A stretch of DNA of 24,474 nt from JAOPZY01 sp036495025 (GTDB lineage: Bacteria; Actinomycetota; CADDZG01; JAHWKV01; JAOPZY01), in contig DASXNO010000249.1 in NCBI GenBank assembly GCA_036495025.1, positions 1 to 24,474 on the forward strand, read 5' to 3'. Below, in pieces: positions 17,134 to 23,471 of this stretch; the first letter of the stretch is position 1; each line of letters begins with the position of its first letter. The notes beneath the pieces were generated by a model, which was given only the letters and a program-made list of their open reading frames with translations, made no database searches and was not told where the DNA came from. The translations under genes were made by a program, and so were the position numbers.

Positions 17134-18065
17134 AGGGCTCCTCGCAGGTCGAGCGTCGTGTGGACGTCCAGGTCGCGCCCCGGCCCCTCGACGATGGCGG
17201 TGCCGAGCACGTGGAGCGTGACGATCAGGTCGATGCGTTTGTTGTTCTCGCCCATCTCGACCTCCCGGCGGCCGATCTTCTGGTCGATGGACACGCCGAC
17301 GATGCCGTGCGCCCCCAAGCTCTGCGCCTGGGTGCTCAGGTGCCCGAACGCCACCTCCCGGGCCGCGTAGATCGCCTGGGTGAAGTCGGGCAGCTCCTGG
17401 TTCGACCGCCCGGACAGCCAGCTCGTGGTGAGACGCTGGGTCGACCACTGCGGGACGACGTAGAAGACGGTCGTCGCCCCGACGACACCGACGGGCCGGT
17501 AGCCCGCCTGAAGCAGGTTCCAGAGGTCCTGCCCGGACAGGTCGGTCAGCACGGGAGGATCGGTGCGCTCGGCACCGGAGGTGCGCACGGCGGTTCCGAC
17601 GGCCACCATCTCGACGGAGTTCGGGGCGAAGTCGTGGGCCCCCCATTGGATGTGGACACCGACGACGGCGTCCGCCCCGGCGAAGCGGGCCTCCTGCTGC
17701 AGCCGGGAGAGGGCGAGACCACGGGCGCTGTTCCAGGCCTGCGAGAGCACGCTGAGCTCGTAGGCGCCCCGGCCCATGCCGAAGAACGTGCCCGGCATCC
17801 CCTGCCACCCGACGTGGTGGACGGAGCTGCCCATCACCTGCGAGACCGGCTGGAGGCCGGCGCGAGCCATGAGGGCGAACTCGTTGACCGAAAGGTCGGA
17901 GGTGAAGATCGTGCGGTCCCCCTCGCGGAGCTCGGCGAGGCGCTGCTGGGCCCTGGGCGGGATGCCACCCCGCTCGAGGGCCGCCAGCGCCGCCTGGAGG
18001 TCGGCTTCGGCGGCCGCAGGGTCCTGCTGCGAGCCGTCCGGGCCCCGGCGGTGGAAGAAGGGCAT
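17130..18065 (-). CDS. Tandem YbjQ-like (UPF0145) protein, copy 2
   Basis: The product is 311 aa, paralogous to the next gene. After a polar N-terminus it has domain A' (about 52-165: FTSDLSVNEFALMARAG, MGSSVHHVG, SARGLALSRLQQEARFAGADAVVGVHI, MVAVGTAV) and domain B' (about 172-295: TDLSGQDLWNLLQAGYRPVG, IYAAREVAFGHLSTQAQSLGAHGIVGVSI, LHVLGTAI). A' resembles A, and B' resembles B, of the neighbour more than A resembles B. This points to duplication of an already two-domain gene. ATG 18065 follows TAGGAGG, in which the TAG is the stop of the upstream 129-aa gene. Cytosolic and of unknown function. Confidence 0.72.
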   Translation of the reverse strand: MPFFHRRGPDGSQQDPAAAEADLQAALAALERGGIPPRAQQRLAELREGDRTIFTSDLSVNEFALMARAGLQPVSQVMGSSVHHVGWQGMPGTFFGMGRGAYELSVLSQAWNSARGLALSRLQQEARFAGADAVVGVHIQWGAHDFAPNSVEMVAVGTAVRTSGAERTDPPVLTDLSGQDLWNLLQAGYRPVGVVGATTVFYVVPQWSTQRLTTSWLSGRSNQELPDFTQAIYAAREVAFGHLSTQAQSLGAHGIVGVSIDQKIGRREVEMGENNKRIDLIVTLHVLGTAIVEGPGRDLDVHTTLDLRGAL

Positions 18066-18078
18066 GCCGGCCGGCCTC

Positions 18079-18468
18079 CTACGCCAGCAACCGCTCGAGG
18101 GCGATCCGTGCCTGCTCGCTGGTGGCGGCCTCGGACGAGAGGTCCCGAGCGAGGCTGGCGAGCCATTCCGCAAGCGGCAGCGGCTCCGTCTTCAGCACGA
18201 TGCCCCGGACCGCCTTGGCACGGGACGCCTCGACGTCGCCCGAGCCGTCGGATTGCAGCCGGTAGCGCCAGTCCCCCACCGACACGACGAGGTTGCGGAC
18301 GACCTTGTCGTGGGAGAAGAGCTTCTTCGCCCGCCGGTCGACCTCGCAGCGGCCCGGCAACGCCCCCTCGAGCTTCGCGGCCAGCGCCTCGACGAAGGTG
18401 GGGAGATCCGCCGAGTCCGCCCTGAGGCTCGCCGCGACCATCTCGAAGTCCTCCGGCTCCTTCCCCAT
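18079..18468 (-). CDS. Conserved-looking 129-aa protein of unknown function, linked to YbjQ genes
   Basis: The product is 129 aa, mixed alpha/beta and cytosolic. It begins MGKEPEDFEMVAASLRADSADLPTFVEALAAKLEGALPG, has a basic patch DRRAKKLFSHDK, and a strand-rich centre VVRNLVVSVGDWRYRLQ. It ends in a helical region with PLAEWLASLARDLSSEAATSEQARIALERLL. I do not recognise a named family. The start ATG 18468 is well supported by AGGAGGAG 9 nt upstream, which overlaps the aceE stop (GTAGGAGG). Its own TAG is embedded in the Shine-Dalgarno of the first YbjQ gene. This tight linkage suggests it works with the YbjQ-like proteins. Confidence 0.7.
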   Translation of the reverse strand: MGKEPEDFEMVAASLRADSADLPTFVEALAAKLEGALPGRCEVDRRAKKLFSHDKVVRNLVVSVGDWRYRLQSDGSGDVEASRAKAVRGIVLKTEPLPLAEWLASLARDLSSEAATSEQARIALERLLA

Positions 18469-18483
18469 TGGATGCGTCTCCTC

Positions 18484-21189
18484 CTACAGGCTGATCGGGT
18501 TGGGCCGGTCCGCGTCGATGCCGTAGCGCTTGATCGCCTCCGCCACCACCTCGGGTTTGACGTCGCCGGACGCCGCCAGCGCCGACAGCGTCGCCACCAC
18601 GATGTGCTCGGCGTCGACCTCGAAGTGCCGGCGCAGGTTCGCCCGGGTGTCGCTGCGGCCATACCCATCGGTCCCGAGGACGACGTAGGGAGCGGGGACG
18701 AAACGGCCGATCAGGTCCGGGACCGCCTTGACCCAGTCGCTCGCCGCGACGACGGGTCCCTCGGCCCCCTCGAGCGCCCGGGTGACGAACGGCACCCTCG
18801 GCGGCTCGGTCGGGTGCAGGCGGTTCCAGCGCTCCGCGTCCAGCCCGTCCTCCCGGAGCAGTTTGTAGCTCGTCACGCTCCAGGCATCCGCGGCGACGTC
18901 GTGGTCCGCGGCGAGCAGCTCCTGGGCCTTCAGGACCTGGGTGGGCAGGATCGACCCCGACCCGAGGAGCTGCGCCCGGTGCGTGCGTGCCTCGGGGGCG
19001 GGCTTCACCAGGTACATCCCGGCGAGGATTCCCTCGTCGCAGCCCTCTGGCTTGGCCGGCATGACGTAGTTCTCGTTGTAGAGCGTGAGGTAGTAGAAGA
19101 CATCCTCACCGGGGCTACCCGATGCACCGATCATCCGCCGGAGACCTTCCCGGACGATCGCGGCCGTCTCGTAGGCGAAGGCGGGGTCGTAGGACCGGCA
19201 GTTGGGCACGGGGGCGGCGAGCAGGTGGGACTGCCCGTCCTCGTGCTGGAGGCCCTCGCCGTTGAGCGTCGTGCGACCGGCGGTGCACCCGAGCAGGAAG
19301 CCGCGGCCCCGGGCGTCGCCGAAGGCCCAGATCAGGTCGCCGACGCGCTGGAAGCCGAACATCGAGTAGAAGAGGAAGAAGGGCACCATCTGGACGCCGT
19401 GGGTGGCGTAGGCGGTGCCGGCGGCGGTGGCCGACGCCATCGAGCCGGCCTCGGTGATCCCCTCCTCGAGGATCTGGCCGGTGCGCGCCTCGGTGTAGGA
19501 GAGCAGCATGTTGGCGTCGACCGGGTCGTAGCGCTGGCCCATCGGCGAGTAGATCTTGAAGTCCTTGAACAGCGACTCCATGCCGAACGTCCGGCCCTCG
19601 TCCGGGATGATCGGGACGACGTGGGGGCCGAGCTCACGGTCGCGCATCAGGTCGCGGAGCAGGCGCACGAAGGCCATCGTCGTCGAGACCTCCTGGCCCC
19701 GCTCCACCGTGCCGGAGTCGAACGAGTCGTAGACCTTGCGGTCGGGAAGGGTGACGAGCTTCGGCCGGACCCGCCGCTCCGGGACGAAGCCCCCGAGGGC
19801 CCGGCGCTGGTCCCGAAGGTACTGGATCTCGTCGGAGTGCTCCCCCGGGTGGTAGAAGGGCAACTCCTCGCCGGAGATCTTCTTGGCAGGGATCTCGACC
19901 TGGAGGCGCTCGGCGAAGCTGCGCAGCTCCTGCTCCGTCATCTTCTTGATCTGGTGGGTGGCGTTGCGGGCCTCGAACTCGGGCCCGAGGGCCCAGCCCT
20001 TGACGGTCTTGGCGAGGATCACCGTGGGGGCATCCCGCACCTCGGTGGCCACCTTGTAGGCGGCGTAGACCTTGCGGTAGTCGTGGCCCCCCCGGCGCAG
20101 CCGCCAGAGCTGGTCGTCGGAGAGGTGGGCCACCATCTGCTTCAGGCGGGGGTCGGGGCCGAAGAACCGCTCCCGGATGTAGGCGCCGGAGGACTCGACG
20201 GAGTAGGCCTGGAACTCGCCGTCGAGCGTCGTGTTCATCTTGTTGACGAGGGCGCCCTCGGCGTCGCGGGCGAGCAGGTCGTCCCACTCCCGGCCCCAGA
20301 TCACCTTGATGACCTGCCACCCCGCGCCCCGGAAGAGCGCCTCGAGCTCCTGGATGATCTTGCCGTTGCCACGGACCGGCCCGTCGAGGCGCTGTAGGTT
20401 GCAGTTGACGACGAACGTCAGGTTGTCGAGGCCCTCGTGGGCGGCGAGGTGCAGCGCCCCGACGCTCTCGGGCTCGTCCATCTCGCCGTCGCCGAGGAAC
20501 GCCCACACCCGCTGCTCGGAGGTGTCCTTCATGCCCCGGTGCAGCAGGTAGCGGTTGAAGCGCGCCTGGTAGATAGCGTTGATACCCGTGAGACCCATCG
20601 ACACCGTCGGGAACTCCCAGAACGCCGGCATGAGGCGCGGGTGGGGGTACGACGAGAGGCCCGGACCGAGCGCCTCCCGGCGGAAGTGGTCGAGGTCGTC
20701 CTCGGAGATCCTGCCCTCGAGGTAGGCGCGGGCGTAGATGCCGGGGGCGGCGTGGCCCTGGAAGAAGACCTGGTCGCCACCGCCGGGGTGGTCCTTGCCG
20801 CGGAAGAAGTGGTTGAAGCCCACCTCGTAGAGCCCCGCCGCCGACGCATAGGTGGCGAGGTGGCCGCCGAGGCCGACGTGGAGGTTGTTCGCCCGGGACA
20901 CCATGACCGCCGCGTTCCACCGGATGATGCGGCGGATTTGCAGCTCGAGCTGCTCGTTGCCGGGGAAGTAGGGCTCCTGCTCCGGCGGGATGCTGTTGAT
21001 GTAGTCGGTCTGCAGCAGCGACGGCAGGCCGATCTGGCGCTGGCGGGCAAGGTGGAGGATGCGGGTGAGGAGGTACCGGGCGCGCTGGCGGCCCTGCTTT
21101 TCGAGGACGTCGTTGATGGCGGAGAGCCATTCCGCCGTTTCGTCGGGGTACGGATCCGGGAGCTGGTCCCGGAACATCTCATAGACCAT
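18484..21189 (-). CDS. aceE: Pyruvate dehydrogenase E1 component, homodimeric AceE type
   Basis: The product is about 901 aa. The thiamine-diphosphate-dependent E1 decarboxylates pyruvate and passes the acetyl group to lipoyl E2. Visible are the N-terminal YEMFRDQLPDPYPDETAEWL characteristic of AceE, HVGLGGHLATYASAAGLYEVGFNHFFRG (104-131), the ThDP/Mg2+ motif GDGEMDEPES (233-242) with NCNLQRLDG (262-270), and later EEGITEAGSM, the FYSMFGFQRVGD segment and GRTTLNGEGLQHEDGQS. ATG 21189 is chosen from the family N-terminus. A longer frame to 21294 would run into tag. The gene is divergent from tag with overlapping -10-like boxes. The E2 gene is absent, and E3 (lpdA) lies beyond tag in the same orientation. 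Confidence 0.96.
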   Translation of the reverse strand: MVYEMFRDQLPDPYPDETAEWLSAINDVLEKQGRQRARYLLTRILHLARQRQIGLPSLLQTDYINSIPPEQEPYFPGNEQLELQIRRIIRWNAAVMVSRANNLHVGLGGHLATYASAAGLYEVGFNHFFRGKDHPGGGDQVFFQGHAAPGIYARAYLEGRISEDDLDHFRREALGPGLSSYPHPRLMPAFWEFPTVSMGLTGINAIYQARFNRYLLHRGMKDTSEQRVWAFLGDGEMDEPESVGALHLAAHEGLDNLTFVVNCNLQRLDGPVRGNGKIIQELEALFRGAGWQVIKVIWGREWDDLLARDAEGALVNKMNTTLDGEFQAYSVESSGAYIRERFFGPDPRLKQMVAHLSDDQLWRLRRGGHDYRKVYAAYKVATEVRDAPTVILAKTVKGWALGPEFEARNATHQIKKMTEQELRSFAERLQVEIPAKKISGEELPFYHPGEHSDEIQYLRDQRRALGGFVPERRVRPKLVTLPDRKVYDSFDSGTVERGQEVSTTMAFVRLLRDLMRDRELGPHVVPIIPDEGRTFGMESLFKDFKIYSPMGQRYDPVDANMLLSYTEARTGQILEEGITEAGSMASATAAGTAYATHGVQMVPFFLFYSMFGFQRVGDLIWAFGDARGRGFLLGCTAGRTTLNGEGLQHEDGQSHLLAAPVPNCRSYDPAFAYETAAIVREGLRRMIGASGSPGEDVFYYLTLYNENYVMPAKPEGCDEGILAGMYLVKPAPEARTHRAQLLGSGSILPTQVLKAQELLAADHDVAADAWSVTSYKLLREDGLDAERWNRLHPTEPPRVPFVTRALEGAEGPVVAASDWVKAVPDLIGRFVPAPYVVLGTDGYGRSDTRANLRRHFEVDAEHIVVATLSALAASGDVKPEVVAEAIKRYGIDADRPNPISL

Positions 21190-21270
21190 CGAGGTCTCGC
21201 TTTCTTCCCACGGCGCCTTGACGGGCGCCCGGGATTTGGGACGGAAAGGGGCCGGATCCTCTCCCACCTT

Positions 21271-21280
21271 TAATCTACAG
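21271..21280. promoter_or_regulatory. Overlapping divergent -10 boxes for tag and aceE
   Basis: TAATCT (21271-21276, + strand) lies 8 nt before the tag GTG and could drive a leaderless tag mRNA. The same bases read on the - strand give TAGATT (21277-21272), a -10 candidate about 80 nt upstream of aceE. No good -35 is seen for either. Confidence 0.35.
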
Positions 21281-21284
21281 CCCA

Positions 21285-21905
21285 GTGAATGCATCCGACC
21301 GGTGCCCGTGGGGAGCGGACCCTCCCGAGTACCGCCGCTACCACGACGAAGAATGGGGGCGGCCGGTTACCCGCGACCGCCAGATTTTCGAGAAGCTCTG
21401 CCTGGAGGGGTTCCAGGCGGGGCTCTCGTGGCTGACGATCCTGCGCAAGCGGGAGGCCTTCCGGGCCGCGTTCGCAGGGTTCGACCCCGCCGCGGTGGCG
21501 GCGTTTGGGCCGGACCACGTCACGAGGTTGCTGGGCGACGCGGGCATCGTGCGCAACCGGGCCAAGATCGAGGCCACCATCGCCAATGCCAAGGCGACGG
21601 TGGCGCTGTCGGATGCCGGGGAATCGCTTGCCGCGCTGGTGTGGTCCTTCGAGACACCGGCCGGCCCGGCGCCCAGCGGGCTGGGCGACATCCCGGCGTC
21701 GACCCCGGCGTCGAAGGCATTGAGCAAGGAGCTCCTGCGGCGGGGGTTCCGCTTCGTGGGGCCGACGACCGTCTACGCCGCCATGCAGTCCCTGGGGATC
21801 GTCAACGACCACGTCGCCTGGTGCTTCGCCCGGGCGGAGTGCGAGGCGGAGCGGGCCACGCTAACCCGCCCGGAGGGGGGTCGCAGGCCACGAGTGGAAA
21901 ACTAG
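21285..21905 (+). CDS. tag: 3-methyladenine DNA glycosylase I
   Basis: The product is a 206-aa base-excision-repair enzyme that removes N3-methyladenine from alkylated DNA. The zinc ligands expected for Tag are present at Cys7 (RCPW), His20 (YHDEEWG), His176 and Cys180 (NDHVAWCFAR). The substrate-recognition segment LEGFQAGLSWLTILRKREAFR contains Glu41 and Trp49, equivalent to the conserved Glu and Trp of the family. GTG 21285 fits the family N-terminus and has no Shine-Dalgarno, but TAATCT sits 8 nt upstream. Its TAG stop shares a CTAG with the stop of convergent lpdA. Confidence 0.95.
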   Translation: MNASDRCPWGADPPEYRRYHDEEWGRPVTRDRQIFEKLCLEGFQAGLSWLTILRKREAFRAAFAGFDPAAVAAFGPDHVTRLLGDAGIVRNRAKIEATIANAKATVALSDAGESLAALVWSFETPAGPAPSGLGDIPASTPASKALSKELLRRGFRFVGPTTVYAAMQSLGIVNDHVAWCFARAECEAERATLTRPEGGRRPRVEN

Positions 21906-23329
21906 GCGCCGTGGAGCTGCTTGCCCGCCAGGTGGAGCATCGTCTCGCCGACCGCCTCGGACAGCGTCGGGTGCGGGTGCAGGAGCGCCGCCACCTCGGC
22001 GGGGTAGGCCTCCCAGTTCACGATAAGTTGCGCCTCCGCCACCAGCTCGGTGACGCGGGGCCCGATCATGTGGACGCCGAGCACCTTGCCGCCCTTCTCG
22101 GCGATGGCCTTCACGAACCCATGCGGCTCACCGAGGATCGATGCCTTGCCCGACGCCGCCCACTGGTAGCGGGCGACCTCGACGTCGTAGCCGGCCTCTC
22201 TCGCCTGGGCCTCGGTGTAGCCCACGGACGCCATCTCGGGTGCGGAGTAGGTGCACCGTGGCACCCCGAGGTAATCGACCAGAGCGGGGTCGGCCGATCC
22301 GGCGATCTGCTCCGCGACATGGATGCCCTCGGCGAAGGCCACGTGGGCGAGCTGCAGGTGCGGGATCGGCAGGCCGAGGGACGGCTGGGTGATCAGGTCG
22401 CCGACCGCCCACAGCCCGTCGACGCCGGTCCGGCACCACTCGTCGGTGACCACGAACCCCCGTTCCAGCCGGACACCCTGCTCCTCGTACCCGAGGCCGT
22501 CCGAGATCGGCCCTCGCCCGGTGGCGACCAGGCAGCGCTCGGCCGTGACGACCTCGCTGCGGCCCTCGGACGTCTCATAGGTGATGGAGGCGCCGCCGCC
22601 GGAGACCTCGGCGGCCGTGACCTTCACACCCGCCAGGGCCTTGATCCCCCGCTTGCGGAACTGGCGGGTCAGCTCGGCCGACACCTCCTCGTCCTCTCCC
22701 GGCGCCAGCCTGGGGAGGGCCTCGAGGATGGTGACGTCCACCCCGAAGGATCGGTAGAGGCTGGCGAACTCCAGCCCGACGGCCCCCGCCCCGATGATGA
22801 TGACCGAAGCCGGCAGGTCCCCCAGCGTCAGCGCATGGTCCGACGTGATGAAGGCCTCGCCGTCGATCTCGATGAAGGGCAGCGACCGGGCGTACGAACC
22901 ACTCGCCAGGACGACGGCCCTCGCGTGGACCGTCTGCCTGTCGCCGCCGGGCGCGGTGACCTCGATCGCATCCGGGGCGATCAGCACGCCCGAGCCTGCG
23001 GTGACCGTCACCTTGCGGGCCTTGATGACCCCCTGCAGGCCCCGGTAGAGCTTCCCGACCACGGCGCTCTGGTAGCCGAGGACCTTGCCCCAGTCCACCG
23101 AGGGTTCGCCGACGAGCACGCCGAAATCTCCGGCGGATCGGATGTGGTCGATCACCTCGGCGGAGTGCAGGAGGGCCTTCGTCGGGATGCACCCACGGTG
23201 CAGGCAGGTGCCGCCCACCTTGTCGCGTTCTACCAGGGTCACGTTGAGCCCGAGCTGGGCAGCGCGCAACGCGCAGGCGTACCCGGCGTTGCCCCCGCCG
23301 AGGATGGCTACATCCACACCTTCCGTCAT
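21902..23329 (-). CDS. lpdA: Dihydrolipoamide dehydrogenase (E3)
   Basis: The product is a 475-aa FAD disulfide oxidoreductase that re-oxidises dihydrolipoyl groups of pyruvate and 2-oxoglutarate dehydrogenases (and glycine cleavage) with NAD+. Visible are the FAD-binding GGGNAG (11-16), the redox-active pair Cys42 and Cys47 in GGTCLHRGCIPTK, the NAD-binding GAGAVGLE (180-187), the second FAD motif GLWAVGDL, and the catalytic His453 and Glu458 in HPHPTLSE. All key residues are intact and length is typical. The ATG has no Shine-Dalgarno. TAGACT lies 6 nt upstream, consistent with leaderless transcription. It is separated from aceE only by the oppositely oriented tag. Confidence 0.97.
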   Translation of the reverse strand: MTEGVDVAILGGGNAGYACALRAAQLGLNVTLVERDKVGGTCLHRGCIPTKALLHSAEVIDHIRSAGDFGVLVGEPSVDWGKVLGYQSAVVGKLYRGLQGVIKARKVTVTAGSGVLIAPDAIEVTAPGGDRQTVHARAVVLASGSYARSLPFIEIDGEAFITSDHALTLGDLPASVIIIGAGAVGLEFASLYRSFGVDVTILEALPRLAPGEDEEVSAELTRQFRKRGIKALAGVKVTAAEVSGGGASITYETSEGRSEVVTAERCLVATGRGPISDGLGYEEQGVRLERGFVVTDEWCRTGVDGLWAVGDLITQPSLGLPIPHLQLAHVAFAEGIHVAEQIAGSADPALVDYLGVPRCTYSAPEMASVGYTEAQAREAGYDVEVARYQWAASGKASILGEPHGFVKAIAEKGGKVLGVHMIGPRVTELVAEAQLIVNWEAYPAEVAALLHPHPTLSEAVGETMLHLAGKQLHGA

Positions 23330-23335
23330 GAAATC

Positions 23336-23341
23336 AGTCTA
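23336..23341 (-). promoter_or_regulatory. Candidate -10 box for leaderless lpdA mRNA
   Basis: TAGACT ends 6 nt before the ATG of lpdA on the - strand, in a GTTTAGACTGATTTC context that is AT-rich for this genome. No Shine-Dalgarno is present. Confidence 0.4.
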
Positions 23342-23403
23342 AACGCGTGGCTCACCAGGAGCGGAAGCATGTTGGGCCGAGCCTCGACGTAGAGTTGTGC
23401 GCC

Positions 23404-23469
23404 GTGGCGGCGCCTCTGATCTTGTCCGGCGCCTTAGGGGGCGCCTCGGGGGGAGTTCGGGGGACGTGA
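23404..23469 (+). CDS. Possible 21-aa leader peptide upstream of the GT87 gene
   Basis: A GTG at 23404, 8 nt after a TAGAGT box (23390-23395), opens a 21-codon frame (MAAPLILSG..., Gly-rich) whose TGA (23467-23469) overlaps the in-frame GTG (23466) of the mannosyltransferase. This would couple translation of the two. The region is GC-rich, with three GGCGCC sites. It may be chance. Confidence 0.2.
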   Translation: MAAPLILSGALGGASGGVRGT

Positions 23470-23471
23470 GC

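Noticed and set aside
17776..20397. Long + strand open frame opposite aceE and the YbjQ genes (873 codons)
   Set aside because: Antisense shadow. The - strand genes have conserved motifs and ribosome-binding sites.
18484..21294. Longer aceE start at 21294
   Set aside because: The extra 35 residues lack family similarity and would overlap the divergent tag gene. The YEMFRDQLPD motif marks the true N-terminus near 21189.
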